Positions 44,431 through 53,491 of a stretch of DNA of 64,000 bases are shown in pieces (positions within the stretch are counted from its first letter, which is position 1; the number at the start of each line of letters is the position of its first letter). The DNA comes from Treponema_C sp050937815 (GTDB lineage: Bacteria; Spirochaetota; Spirochaetia; Treponematales; Treponemataceae): contig NZ_JACDIJ010000007.1 in NCBI RefSeq assembly GCF_050937815.1, positions 1-64,000 of the forward strand, written 5' to 3'. The position numbers and the translations under genes are program-made. Below the pieces are notes generated by a model, which saw only the letters and a program-made list of their open reading frames with translations, did not search any database and was not told the DNA's origin.

Positions 44431-46418
44431 TGCGCCCCTTTAAGGTTGAATCCCCCTTTGACCCCTCAGGCGACCAGCCGCAGGCAATAGAAGCGCTTGC
44501 ACAGGGCTTTTTAAACGGGGAGCGTTTTCAAACCCTCAAAGGGGTTACCGGTTCGGGTAAAACCTTTACGATGGCAAAAATCATCGAGCGCATACAGCGC
44601 CCCACCCTGATTATAAGCCATAACAAAACCCTTTCGGCCCAGCTGTACCGCGAGTTTAAAAGCTTTTTTCCGAACAATGCGGTCGAATACTTTGTATCCT
44701 ATTACGATTACTACCAGCCGGAAGCCTACGTGCCGGCCCGCGATTTATACATAGAAAAAGACGCTTCGATAAACGATGAAATAGACCGCCTGCGCTTAAG
44801 CGCAACGTATTCCCTTGTCGAAAGGCGCGACGTTATCGTCGTGGCAACCGTTTCATGTATTTACGGTTTGGGAATGCCGGAAATCTACCGCGATATGAGC
44901 ATTCATATCGAAAAGGGTGAAGCTTTAGCCCCCGATAAGTTTGCGCAAAAACTCGTATCATTGCAGTACGAACGGAACGACGCCGTATTCGAGCGCGGCA
45001 ATTTCCGCATACGGGGCGACGTGCTGGAAATTTTCCCTGCCTATATGCACGAAGCCTACCGCATAGAACTTGACTGGGAAGAAGTGGTAAAAATAAAACG
45101 CTTCGACCCGATAAGCGGCGAAATCCGCGAAGATATGGACGAGCTTATGCTGTACCCCGCCAAACACTTTATCGTACCGCCTGAAATGCTTGTAGCCGCC
45201 CAAGACCGCATAAAGGCGGAATTGGAAGAACAGGTTGAGTTTTTACTTTCTCAGGGGAAAAATCTTGAAGCCGAGCGTTTAAAAACGCGCACAATTTACG
45301 ACCTTGAAATGCTTGCCGAAATGGGCTATTGCCCCGGAATCGAAAATTATTCGGGACCCATTACCGGGCGCGCACGCGGTCAGCCTCCTGCAACCTTGCT
45401 GCATTATTTCCCCGACGATTTTTTATGTATGATAGACGAATCCCACGTTACCCTCTCGCAGCTCGGCGCAATGTACGAAGGAGATCGCAGCCGCAAAACA
45501 AACCTTATCAATTTCGGCTTTCGGCTTCCGAGCGCGTTGGATAACCGCCCCCTTAAATTCGCCGAATTCGAAAAAAAACTGAATCAAACCCTCTTTGTGT
45601 CGGCAACCCCGCGCGAAGAAGAAATAAAAAGAAGCAGCCGCGTTGTAGAGCAAATTATACGCCCCACCGGTCTTTTGGACCCGATTGTCGAAGTACGGCC
45701 GAGCGAGGGGCAAATGCAGGATATTTACAAAGAAGTAAAACGGCGCATTGCACAAAACGAGCGCTCGCTCATTTTGACCCTTACAAAAAAAATGGCCGAA
45801 GACTTAACCGAATATTTAGACGAACTGCACCTAAAGGTAAAATACATTCACTCTGAAGTCGAAACGATTGAAAGGGTGGAAATATTAAAGGGTTTGCGCG
45901 CGGGAGAATTCGACGTTTTGGTCGGCATCAATTTATTAAGGGAAGGAATCGACTTACCGGAAGTTTCGTTTATTGCGATTTTGGATGCGGATAAAATCGG
46001 CTTTTTACGCTCGGCTACAAGTTTGGTGCAAATTATCGGACGGGCGGCGCGCAACAGCAGCGGTACGGTTGTCATGTATGCCGACCGCCTCAGCGATGCG
46101 ATGAAAGAGGCAATCGATGAAACAAAACGCCGGCGCTCGATTCAGGAAGCATACAATAAGGAACACGGTATAACGCCGACCACTGTTGCAAAGGCTGTAG
46201 GCGACATTTTGGTGCGCCGCAGCGAAGAAAAAAAAGAAATTATCGGTACGGAACTGTCCGTTATCAAAGCCGCGACAAATATGTTTATTCCCGGCCAGCG
46301 CAAAAAGCTTTTAAAAGCTATGGAAAAACAAATGCTCGAACACGCCGAGCGCTTGGAATTTGAAGAAGCCGCGGCGATACGCGATGAAATGGAAGAAATA
46401 AGGCGTCAGTTTGCTTGA
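44430..46418 (+). CDS. uvrB: Excinuclease ABC subunit B
   Basis: The 662-residue helicase-like subunit of nucleotide excision repair begins with GTG at 44430, with GAGG 7 bases ahead. Motifs are the Walker A GVTGSGKTFT, the beta-hairpin region YYDYYQPEAYVP, the DEAD-type DESHV, the QIIGRAARN helicase motif, and the C-terminal UvrC-binding coil (AERLEFEEAAAIRDEME). Length is normal. It is overlapped with htrA, and followed by the dCMP deaminase gene. Confidence 0.97.
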   Translation: MRPFKVESPFDPSGDQPQAIEALAQGFLNGERFQTLKGVTGSGKTFTMAKIIERIQRPTLIISHNKTLSAQLYREFKSFFPNNAVEYFVSYYDYYQPEAYVPARDLYIEKDASINDEIDRLRLSATYSLVERRDVIVVATVSCIYGLGMPEIYRDMSIHIEKGEALAPDKFAQKLVSLQYERNDAVFERGNFRIRGDVLEIFPAYMHEAYRIELDWEEVVKIKRFDPISGEIREDMDELMLYPAKHFIVPPEMLVAAQDRIKAELEEQVEFLLSQGKNLEAERLKTRTIYDLEMLAEMGYCPGIENYSGPITGRARGQPPATLLHYFPDDFLCMIDESHVTLSQLGAMYEGDRSRKTNLINFGFRLPSALDNRPLKFAEFEKKLNQTLFVSATPREEEIKRSSRVVEQIIRPTGLLDPIVEVRPSEGQMQDIYKEVKRRIAQNERSLILTLTKKMAEDLTEYLDELHLKVKYIHSEVETIERVEILKGLRAGEFDVLVGINLLREGIDLPEVSFIAILDADKIGFLRSATSLVQIIGRAARNSSGTVVMYADRLSDAMKEAIDETKRRRSIQEAYNKEHGITPTTVAKAVGDILVRRSEEKKEIIGTELSVIKAATNMFIPGQRKKLLKAMEKQMLEHAERLEFEEAAAIRDEMEEIRRQFA

Positions 46419-46457
46419 CGGCGTCAAGTTATTGGAGTAAGGAGGTTTGTTGCAACC

Positions 46458-46964
46458 ATGGCTGAACAAACAACGGAACACAAAAAAAATGAACGCCCCG
46501 GCTGGGACGAATATTTTATGGAAGTATGCCGCGCTATTGCCAAACGTGCAACCTGCGACCGCGGAAAATCGGGCTGCGTTATCGCAAAGGATTGTCAGAT
46601 TTTAGCAACAGGCTATGTAGGCTCTCCTTCGGGACTGCCTCACTGCGATGATGTAGGCCACGACTTAAAAAAGATGCTCCACGACGACGGTTCGGTTACG
46701 ATGCACTGTGTACGCACCGTCCATGCCGAGCAAAACGCAATTTGCCAAGCCGCCCGCCGCGGCGTTGCAATCGACGGGGCAACCGTGTACTGCAAAATGA
46801 CCCCCTGCCGCACCTGTGCCATGATGCTTATAAACTGCGGCATAAAACGTATCGTATGCGAAAAAAAATATCACGCCGGTGCGGAGAGCGAAGCTATGTT
46901 TAAAACCGCCGGCATCGTCCTTGAATATGTTGATGAAAGCGTCGAAAAATACGACAACCAGTAA
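46458..46964 (+). CDS. dCMP deaminase family protein (ComEB-like)
   Basis: The 168-residue zinc enzyme has the deaminase motif VHAEQNAICQA with the catalytic glutamate and the second zinc motif TPCRTCAMML. An additional ATCDRGKSGCVIA and CDDVGHDL match dCMP deaminases that bind dCTP allosterically. It turns dCMP into dUMP for thymidylate. AAGGAGG lies 12 bases before the ATG, a longer spacing than usual. Confidence 0.92.
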   Translation: MAEQTTEHKKNERPGWDEYFMEVCRAIAKRATCDRGKSGCVIAKDCQILATGYVGSPSGLPHCDDVGHDLKKMLHDDGSVTMHCVRTVHAEQNAICQAARRGVAIDGATVYCKMTPCRTCAMMLINCGIKRIVCEKKYHAGAESEAMFKTAGIVLEYVDESVEKYDNQ

Positions 46965-46991
46965 GGCTGCAATAGGGATTCGCTGAAAGTT

Positions 46992-47831
46992 ATGAAGATT
47001 TTTTTTGCGGGAACGGGAACAAGCCACGGTATCCCCGTGATCGGCTGCACCTGCCCCGTATGTACATCCGAAGCTGCCGAAGATAAGCGCACGCGCTCAA
47101 GCATTTTTGTTAAAGGAAAAAACGGAACCTCTATCGTAATCGATACGGGGCCGGACTTCCGAAGCCAAGCTTTGCGCGCACAACTGAACAAGGTTGACGC
47201 GGTATTGTATACCCACAGCCATGCCGACCACTTGCACGGTATCGACGATTTGCGCATTTTTTCCCACAAAAACCGCCTCGGCGAAACAACCGAAAAGCCC
47301 CTGCACATTTATTCGAATGCCCCAACCCTGAACGATATACAAGTACGGTTCGACTATATTTTTTCACCCGTAAAAGAAGGAGGCGGAAAGCCCCATCTTG
47401 AATTGATTGACGCCTCGATTTTCGGCACCGAGAACCCGCTTTGTATCGGGGAATTTGAAATTATCCCCGTACCGCTTTTGCACGGACATTTGGAAGTATA
47501 CGGCTGGAAAATTTCGGAAAAGGATTCTGCCGATAAAACGTGTTCGCTTGCCTATTTGACCGACTGTAGTTTTATAAGCGAACAATCGATAGAGCTTGTG
47601 CGCGGTGCGGACATCCTTGTTATCGATGCACTGCGCGAGCGGCCGCACAGTACGCATTTAAGCTTTGACGAAAGCATAGCCTACGTGCAAAAAATAGGGG
47701 CAAAGCGCAGCTTTTTTACCCATATATGCCACGATTTTTCTCACAGCCAAATCAAAGCCTTTTTAGCCTCTCATACGGGCGGCAGTTTGAATATAGAACC
47801 CGCTTATGACGGCCTTATTCTAAAATCGTAA
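46992..47831 (+). CDS. MBL-fold hydrolase, PhnP-like
   Basis: The 279-residue protein has the PhnP-like opening FAGTGTSHGIPVIGCTCPVC, in which the cysteines bind a structural zinc, then YTHSHADHLHGIDD, YLTDCSFI and FTHICHDF. PhnP is a phosphoribosyl cyclic phosphodiesterase in phosphonate degradation, but no phn genes lie nearby, so it may process another cyclic phosphate. Its 3' end overlaps the OmpA-type gene on the other strand by 17 bases. Confidence 0.85.
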   Translation: MKIFFAGTGTSHGIPVIGCTCPVCTSEAAEDKRTRSSIFVKGKNGTSIVIDTGPDFRSQALRAQLNKVDAVLYTHSHADHLHGIDDLRIFSHKNRLGETTEKPLHIYSNAPTLNDIQVRFDYIFSPVKEGGGKPHLELIDASIFGTENPLCIGEFEIIPVPLLHGHLEVYGWKISEKDSADKTCSLAYLTDCSFISEQSIELVRGADILVIDALRERPHSTHLSFDESIAYVQKIGAKRSFFTHICHDFSHSQIKAFLASHTGGSLNIEPAYDGLILKS

Positions 47832-49122
47832 TTTCAACACGGCGGTTTTGTCTTTTGCCCTCTTCGGTTTCGTTAGACGCAATCGGCCGCTGTGAACCGT
47901 GCCCCTTCGTAATACAGCTTTCCCTCTTAATGCCGCGCTTTGCCAATTCGTCGGCAATGCGCTGAGCACGCTCGGCCGAAAGTTTTTTTTCGCCTTCCGC
48001 ACGGCCGGTTGAAGCGGCGTGTCCTTCTATTAAAAGTTTTGCGTCGGGTACTTGCTTTAAAACTTCGGCAATGCGGTCGAGCCGTTCCTTTTCTTCGGCT
48101 CTAAAATCCGTACTGTCGGGCAAAAAACCTATATTCCGCAGCGAAAGCCGCAAGCCCGCAGGCGTTTGTTCAAATACCGTATCGGAGCTGCTGCCGTCAA
48201 GCTGAATATCGGCGGAAAGCGTACCGGCGGACTCCACGGAATCGGAGGCGGAAGCCGTCGAAGCGTTTCCGGCAAGGTTTTCCAAAAGTGGCAGCACATC
48301 TTTTTTTTCCACCGCACTCGGAAAATCCGTAAAAAGCAAAATGCTTCCTTTAAATTGTACGCGGTTTCCGTCTTTATAGCGGAACTCTTCTTCAACCCTG
48401 TCCGCAATAACAAAGACTTGACCGGTTTCTTTAAGTACGTACATATCGGCAGTGTGAGAACCGGCGGCAAAGATTAAATCCGCATCTCCGTTACTATCGA
48501 TATATGACATACCGTAGCGGGTAGCCCAAGAAGCTTGAATACGGTAGGTTTCCCTGCCCTTGTAAAGCTCTTCGCCTTGAAACGTGTATAAAACCTTTAT
48601 AGGCATGCGCGTATAGATTCCTTTATTCAAAGGGTCAACGGCACGGACGGCATCGGAGGTCCATGTATCGCCCGGCTGTACCGCCTCGGACGGAAAGGCG
48701 GGGAAACTTCTGAATGTCGGAAAGCCCCTGTCTTCTATCGGAGTCAGACGGCCGTCGGAAGAAAGGGCAAAACGGGCGGGAACGGAGGTATCCAAAGAGA
48801 GGGCCGTTTCTTTAAGATTCGACATCGTTTTTTCGCCCACATAAAAACCGCCTTCAAAAAGCGTAAAAGCTCCCGTGATACCGAGCTCTTCGGTATCTAT
48901 ATCTTCAATACCCGAATCGGAAGGATAGACAAAGGAGCGTACTTCGCGGCTTGTCAATCCCGTATACTTTCCGTTGTCGTAGCGGCGTAAATCGGAGCGT
49001 TCGACCATCCAATAGGAACCGGCTTTGCGGTATTCAAGCTTTGTTTGAGCACACAGAGAAGCGGCGCACATAAAAACGAAAAAACAGCATAGATAATACA
49101 GTATATTCGGTCGAAGTTTCAT
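47815..49122 (-). CDS. OmpA-family cell-envelope protein
   Basis: The product, 435 residues from ATG at 49122 (438 from 49131), has a signal peptide ending ASLCAQ and a C-terminal OmpA-type peptidoglycan-binding domain (LLIEGHAASTGRAEGEKKLSAERAQRIADELAKRGI, ITKGHGSQRPIASN). The first 280 residues form a beta-rich domain that I do not recognise. It should tie outer envelope components to peptidoglycan in the periplasm. No ribosome site separates the two starts. Confidence 0.88.
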   Translation of the reverse strand: MKLRPNILYYLCCFFVFMCAASLCAQTKLEYRKAGSYWMVERSDLRRYDNGKYTGLTSREVRSFVYPSDSGIEDIDTEELGITGAFTLFEGGFYVGEKTMSNLKETALSLDTSVPARFALSSDGRLTPIEDRGFPTFRSFPAFPSEAVQPGDTWTSDAVRAVDPLNKGIYTRMPIKVLYTFQGEELYKGRETYRIQASWATRYGMSYIDSNGDADLIFAAGSHTADMYVLKETGQVFVIADRVEEEFRYKDGNRVQFKGSILLFTDFPSAVEKKDVLPLLENLAGNASTASASDSVESAGTLSADIQLDGSSSDTVFEQTPAGLRLSLRNIGFLPDSTDFRAEEKERLDRIAEVLKQVPDAKLLIEGHAASTGRAEGEKKLSAERAQRIADELAKRGIKRESCITKGHGSQRPIASNETEEGKRQNRRVEITILE

Positions 49123-49229
49123 GTTATACATATCGGTATAAATGCGCGCCGAAAAAAGCTGCTTTGTATTTATGCTTCGTCAGCCGAAAATCGTACCATT
49201 ACGGCAGCAGTAAGCTTTCGGTTCACAGG

Positions 49230-49258
49230 TTGACAAGATTGTATTCTTCCGTTAATAT
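49230..49258 (+). promoter_or_regulatory. Promoter of the PerR-like gene
   Basis: TTGACA (49230-49235) and TAATAT (49253-49258) are 17 bases apart, about 40 bases before the ATG. A small palindrome TATTT-g-AAATA at 49261-49271 sits just downstream, where an autoregulator could bind. Confidence 0.7.
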
Positions 49259-49296
49259 CATATTTGAAATAAATACAATTTATAAAAGAGGATATT

Positions 49297-49767
49297 ATGA
49301 ACACTCCAGGGTATGCAAGCACGCATAAAACGGATAAAACCGTACAGATCGCAAACACTGCCGAGTTTTTACATACACACGGAATCCGACCTTCGATTCA
49401 AAGACTTGCCGTCTATCAATATTTAAAAGATAATCCCGTACATCCGACGGCTGACGCCCTTTATCTTGCATTATCGCCGTCCATACCGACCCTGTCCAAA
49501 ACAACCGTATATAATACGCTTAAATTACTCGAACAAAAACATTTGGTACAAAGCATTGCAATCGAAAACGACGAATTGCGCTACGATGCCGAAACCGGCG
49601 AACATTGGCATTTTAAATGCACTGAATGCGGAAACGTTTTTGATATATTTTCAGATAAAGCAGAACGGATAAAGCAAGAAGCATTAAACGCTCTTCCCGA
49701 CAAATTCACTCCGCAAAAAACGGAAATGAATATATGGGGAATTTGCGCACATTGTTCCGAATCTTAA
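49297..49767 (+). CDS. perR: Fur-family regulator, PerR-like
   Basis: The 156-residue protein has the Fur winged helix (ITPQR-like IRPSIQRLAVYQYLKDN, VYNTLKLLE) and two CxxC pairs (CTECGN and CAHCSE) for structural zinc. The metal-sensing residues H (VHPTADAL), D (RYDAET), H (EHWHF) and D (NVFDIF) match PerR, so it probably senses peroxide by iron-catalysed histidine oxidation. AGAGGA precedes the ATG. A TATTT-g-AAATA palindrome lies downstream of its promoter. No oxidative-stress gene adjoins it, but bcp lies 3.2 kb away. Confidence 0.88.
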   Translation: MNTPGYASTHKTDKTVQIANTAEFLHTHGIRPSIQRLAVYQYLKDNPVHPTADALYLALSPSIPTLSKTTVYNTLKLLEQKHLVQSIAIENDELRYDAETGEHWHFKCTECGNVFDIFSDKAERIKQEALNALPDKFTPQKTEMNIWGICAHCSES

Positions 49768-49810
49768 TTCGGTTTTACGGTTTTGATTTTTACAAATTCG
49801 ATTTTATAAA

Positions 49811-49851
49811 AAAGGGCTTTCTAAAAACTCCGGTTTTTAGAAAGCCCTTTT
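49811..49851. terminator. Bidirectional terminator between perR and rpmB
   Basis: AAAGGGCTTTCTAAAAAC and GTTTTTAGAAAGCCCTTT form a perfect 18-bp stem around TCCG. T runs lie on the 3' side for both strands, so it ends both converging genes. Confidence 0.92.
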
Positions 49852-49866
49852 GTACAAACGAATACA

Positions 49867-50058
49867 TTACACTTTTTTTGTAATATATCCGCTCCTTAAA
49901 CAGCGTGTGCATAACTTCAACGTCATGGTTGTACCGTCGATTTCGGTTTTAACTTCCACAATATTGGGCTTCCATGTACGGCGTACATGGTTGTATGCTT
50001 TACTCACTTTGTTGCCGCTCATAGGACCCTTACCGCAAATATCACATCTTCTTGACAT
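49867..50058 (-). CDS. rpmB: 50S ribosomal protein L28
   Basis: The 63-residue protein has the L28 text MSRRCDICGKGPMSGNKVS, HVRRTWKPNI and CTRCLRSGYI, with cysteine pairs that may hold zinc. ATG at 50058 is preferred over the in-frame start at 50067 because AGGTGG precedes it. It is convergent with perR. Confidence 0.97.
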   Translation of the reverse strand: MSRRCDICGKGPMSGNKVSKAYNHVRRTWKPNIVEVKTEIDGTTMTLKLCTRCLRSGYITKKV

Positions 50059-50162
50059 AAAAACCACCTATTTTCAAAACACTTCAAATTATAAGCTGTG
50101 AAAATATATTATAGCGAAAGAAAAAAATAAAGTCAATATTATAAAAAATATTCACCGCTCTC

Positions 50163-50207
50163 TTGACAAAAAACGTAAACACAGTATAATGAACATTGTT
50201 CATTATA
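50163..50207 (+). promoter_or_regulatory. tetR promoter with overlapping operator
   Basis: TTGACA (50163-50168) and TATAAT (50185-50190) are 16 bases apart. The palindrome TATAATGAACA-T-TGTTCATTATA (50185-50207) overlaps the -10 box and the transcription start, so a bound repressor would block it. It contains the core TGAAC-N3-GTTCA that recurs at 50816-50838. Confidence 0.85.
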
Positions 50208-50211
50208 GGAG

Positions 50212-50778
50212 ATGCATATTAATACGCCGGTTATTTCAAAAGAAGATATTTTGGACTCGTGCAGAAAACTCGTTTCGGAAAAAGGTTTGCCGGCGCTTAA
50301 TATGCGAAGCGTGGCCAAACAATGTAACATTGCACTGGGTTCCGTATATAATTATTTTTCATCCAAAGAAGAATTGATTATGGAAACGGTCGAAAGTGTG
50401 TGGCAAAATATTTTCAGCGTACGGCATGACTGCAAACCGGGTATCGCTTTTACCGAATATATCGAATTGATTTTCGAAAAAATAAAAAAAGGAGCTCTTA
50501 CCTATCCCAATTTTTTTACCGCTCATTCGATACGCTTTGTCGGAAAAACACGGGAAAAAGCACGCGAAAAAATGAAAAACTATTTTTCACTCATAAAAGA
50601 GGAAATGTTGATAATCTTAAAAGCCGATATGAAAATCAAAAAAAATGTCTTTTCGCCGGCTTTTACCGAAGAAAATTTTACGGATTTTATATTAACCAAC
50701 TTTATATCTTTGCTTATTTTACAAAAAAATTCATCTTCAGTGTTAATTGAAATTATAAAAAAAATTATATATTCCTAA
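50212..50778 (+). CDS. TetR/AcrR-family repressor
   Basis: The 188-residue protein has the TetR helix-turn-helix (GLPALNMRSVAKQCNIALGSVYNYFSSKEELI) at residues 23-55, and an all-helical ligand domain. The ribosome site AGGAG directly abuts the ATG at 50212; an in-frame ATT 6 bases further is a non-standard alternative. The palindromic operator over its promoter and a matching site before the next gene mark it as the local regulator. Confidence 0.92.
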   Translation: MHINTPVISKEDILDSCRKLVSEKGLPALNMRSVAKQCNIALGSVYNYFSSKEELIMETVESVWQNIFSVRHDCKPGIAFTEYIELIFEKIKKGALTYPNFFTAHSIRFVGKTREKAREKMKNYFSLIKEEMLIILKADMKIKKNVFSPAFTEENFTDFILTNFISLLILQKNSSSVLIEIIKKIIYS

Positions 50779-50815
50779 ACGGTGAAAATCCGCTTTGAAG
50801 CGGTTTTTATAAAAC

Positions 50816-50838
50816 CAAAATGAACAAAGTTCATTTTG
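50816..50838 (+). promoter_or_regulatory. Second TetR operator, ahead of the membrane-protein genes
   Basis: CAAAATGAAC-AAA-GTTCATTTTG is a perfect 10-bp inverted repeat sharing TGAAC-N3-GTTCA with the tetR operator. It lies 24 bases before the next ATG. No clear -35 or -10 box is visible. Confidence 0.75.
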
Positions 50839-50861
50839 AAAACAGTCAATAAGGAGTACTT

Positions 50862-51551
50862 ATGCAGGCAATTATGGAAACGGTTTTTGATTTTACGTAT
50901 TTACCGACGGTTATTACGCTCGGCATTATAATGATCAAAAAAAGCAAGGGACAAAAGCAATTTTTACTTTACGGTCTTATGGCCGTCGGCTTAGGGTTTG
51001 GAGATGCTTTTCACCTCATACCGCGCTCCATTGCCCTTTTAACGACGGGGCTTGAAAATCATGCGGTATCCCTCGGTATCGGGAAATGGATAACTTCAAT
51101 AACGATGACGATTTTTTATGTTTTACTCTATCATGTATGGCAGGAACGCTACGGTGTTTTTGAAAAAAAGAACCTTACGGCATTTATGTATATACTTGCC
51201 GTATTGCGTATCGGCCTTTGCTTTATGCCGCAAAACGCATGGACAAGTCCGGACGCGCCGCTTTCATGGGCAATATACCGCAATATACCTTTTACCGTGA
51301 TGGGCATTATCATTATTGTTTTATTTTATAAAAGCGCAAAAGAAAAAAAAGACGGCACATTCCGCCGGTTATGGCTTACAATAGTGTTGAGTTTCGGTTT
51401 TTATATTCCCGTTGTTTTGTTTTCGGACGCAATACCGCTGGTAGGTATTTTAATGATTCCCAAAACCTGTGCCTATGTATGGACGGTTGTTATCGGTTTT
51501 CAAGCAGTGAAAAATAACGATGTCGGCTATGCAAAATCAATTAATGCATAA
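50862..51551 (+). CDS. Seven-segment membrane protein of the TetR regulon
   Basis: The 229-residue protein has about seven hydrophobic segments separated by short loops, and the motif GLGFGDAFHLIPRS. I do not recognise a family. It is controlled from the operator shared with tetR and followed by the DUF2871 gene. A transporter or sensor role for the ligand of TetR is possible. AAGGAG lies 6 bases ahead of the ATG. Confidence 0.7.
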   Translation: MQAIMETVFDFTYLPTVITLGIIMIKKSKGQKQFLLYGLMAVGLGFGDAFHLIPRSIALLTTGLENHAVSLGIGKWITSITMTIFYVLLYHVWQERYGVFEKKNLTAFMYILAVLRIGLCFMPQNAWTSPDAPLSWAIYRNIPFTVMGIIIIVLFYKSAKEKKDGTFRRLWLTIVLSFGFYIPVVLFSDAIPLVGILMIPKTCAYVWTVVIGFQAVKNNDVGYAKSINA

Positions 51552-51599
51552 AACCGCCCGTAAATTGAAAACCATATCCGAATTATTTAAGGAGAAAAA

Positions 51600-52016
51600 A
51601 TGAAAAAATATCTTAATACGGCTTTTATATACGCAATAGCAGCTTTGGCGGGCGGCGTTTTTTACCGCGAATTTACCAAATGGAACGGATTTTCAGGCAC
51701 AACCGCTTTAGGGAAGGTTCACCCGCACCTCTTTCTTTTGGGTACGGTCATTTTTTTATTTGCCGCCCTTTTCAGCGCTCACAAAGATTTGAGCGGATTC
51801 AAAAGTTTCCGTGTATTTTTAAAAATCTATAATATCGGAGTTCCCCTTACGGCAATTATGATGATTGTACGCGGCATTCCCCAAGTATTGGATATAACGC
51901 TTTCAAAAGCCCTTGATGCTTCCGTATCGGGAATCGCCGGAATAGGACACATTTTAACGGGTACCGGCTTAATTTTATTTTTACTTTCTTTAAAAAAAGC
52001 GTACAGCGAAAAATAA
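51600..52016 (+). CDS. DUF2871-type membrane protein
   Basis: The 138-residue protein has four membrane segments with a conserved histidine pair in LGKVHPHLFLLG and GFRE-like FYREFTKWNGF, and matches my memory of the small DUF2871 family. Function is unknown. AAGGAGA lies before the ATG, and it ends the TetR regulon, followed by a terminator. Confidence 0.75.
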   Translation: MKKYLNTAFIYAIAALAGGVFYREFTKWNGFSGTTALGKVHPHLFLLGTVIFLFAALFSAHKDLSGFKSFRVFLKIYNIGVPLTAIMMIVRGIPQVLDITLSKALDASVSGIAGIGHILTGTGLILFLLSLKKAYSEK

Positions 52017-52035
52017 AAAAGAAAAACGTACCGGC

Positions 52036-52065
52036 GTACCGGCAGTCCTTTTTTGCTGCCGGTAC
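52036..52065 (+). terminator. Terminator of the TetR regulon
   Basis: GTACCGGCAG and CTGCCGGTAC form a perfect 10-bp stem around a T-rich 10-base loop, 20 bases after the stop. The T tract is displaced by about 10 bases, so efficiency is uncertain. Confidence 0.7.
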
Positions 52066-52111
52066 TTAATCCCTATTTTCTTTTTTTTAAAGCTGTGTTA
52101 CACTCCATACT

Positions 52112-53002
52112 ATGAATAAGATAACAACTTCAGCTGAAAACTTTCTTACATCGATAACGGGGTGGAATGCCGATTTAAGCGCCGAAAAATTATGGAAATT
52201 GGCACAATTTTTACTCACCTTGGCGCTCATTTATATTTTCTTTAAAGTACTCAGCATTTTTGTAAAAAAATTCGTTATGCATAAATGCTCTTTGCAAACC
52301 CAGCATATTATCAATAAAGTGATTCACTACAGTGCATTTACAATTATTGTTTTAACGATTTTTCACCGCTTAGGCATCAATATAAGCGCTATATTGGGGG
52401 CAGCGGGAATTGCAGGTATTGCCATCGGTTTTGCCGCGCAAACGTCGATTTCAAATGTAATTTCAGGACTCTTTGTCATAACCGAACGTGCTTTTAAAAT
52501 AGGAGATATTATCGAAATTGCCGGTACAATCGGTACCGTACAGGCAATCAATTTGCTTTCGGTTGTTTTAAAAACATTCGACAGCCAATATGTACGCGTA
52601 CCGAACGAAACGATTATTAAAGCAAATCTCATAAACTATTCCCATTTTCCCTTCCGGCGGGTAAAAACCGAATTATCGGTTCCCTACGGCACCGATTTAC
52701 GGAAGCTGGAAAAGATTCTTTTAGACACGGCGAAAAAAAATCAATTTTGCGTTGAAGACCCTGCGCCTTCTATTTTGTGGACGGCATTTGCCGCCGCAGG
52801 AATCAATTTTACCCTGCTTACATGGACTACAATTGAAGATTTCGGTAATTTACGCAATTCGATTTTTATAGATGTCGCCGAACGGTTGAACAAAGAAGGT
52901 ATAGAGATTCCTTTCCCGCAAACGGATATACATATAAAGGATTACCCGGAGGATTTTTACGGGATAAAACCTGCGGCAAAAAAAGCCAAAAAGAATACAT
53001 AA
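52112..53002 (+). CDS. mscS: Small-conductance mechanosensitive channel
   Basis: The 296-residue protein has three N-terminal membrane segments. The third is glycine and alanine-rich (ILGAAGIAGIAIGFAAQTSISNVISGLF), the MscS pore helix, followed by the beta domain. It releases solutes when the membrane is stretched. No ribosome site is visible, but the start opens a plausible N-terminus. bcp starts 9 bases after it ends. Confidence 0.93.
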   Translation: MNKITTSAENFLTSITGWNADLSAEKLWKLAQFLLTLALIYIFFKVLSIFVKKFVMHKCSLQTQHIINKVIHYSAFTIIVLTIFHRLGINISAILGAAGIAGIAIGFAAQTSISNVISGLFVITERAFKIGDIIEIAGTIGTVQAINLLSVVLKTFDSQYVRVPNETIIKANLINYSHFPFRRVKTELSVPYGTDLRKLEKILLDTAKKNQFCVEDPAPSILWTAFAAAGINFTLLTWTTIEDFGNLRNSIFIDVAERLNKEGIEIPFPQTDIHIKDYPEDFYGIKPAAKKAKKNT

Positions 53003-53011
53003 GGAGGCAAT

Positions 53012-53464
53012 ATGCTTAAAGAAGGAACTAAGGCTCCCGATTTTGAATTGGAAGATCAAAACGGGAAGATACATTCATTGAAAGATTATGCGGGGAAAAA
53101 AATTATTTTATATTTTTACCCGAAAGACAATACGCCCGGCTGTACAAAACAGGCATGCGGTTTTGCCGAATTGTACCCGCAGTTTACCGAAAAAAATGCA
53201 ATTATACTCGGTGTAAGCAAAGACAGCGCAGCCTCTCATAAAAAATTCGAAACGGATTTTCAACTGCCCTTTCCCCTGCTTGCCGATACGGAATTAAAGG
53301 CTATCAAAGCATATGACGTATGGCAGGAAAAAATTATGTACGGTAAAAAAAGCATGGGCATTGTGCGTACCACCTATTTGATTGACGAAAACGGAATAAT
53401 CGCAAAAGCATTCGAAAAGGTTGACGCGCCCGAAAATCCCGCTCAAATGCTTGCCGAATTGTAA
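53012..53464 (+). CDS. bcp: Thioredoxin-dependent thiol peroxidase (BCP)
   Basis: The 150-residue peroxiredoxin has the peroxidatic site PKDNTPGCTKQACGFAEL, with the resolving cysteine five residues on, as in the one-helix BCP class. It removes hydroperoxides using thioredoxin. AAGGAGG lies 5 bases before the ATG. It may be co-transcribed with mscS. Confidence 0.95.
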   Translation: MLKEGTKAPDFELEDQNGKIHSLKDYAGKKIILYFYPKDNTPGCTKQACGFAELYPQFTEKNAIILGVSKDSAASHKKFETDFQLPFPLLADTELKAIKAYDVWQEKIMYGKKSMGIVRTTYLIDENGIIAKAFEKVDAPENPAQMLAEL

Positions 53465-53491
53465 ATAATTGTAAATAATGCGGAGGCGCCC

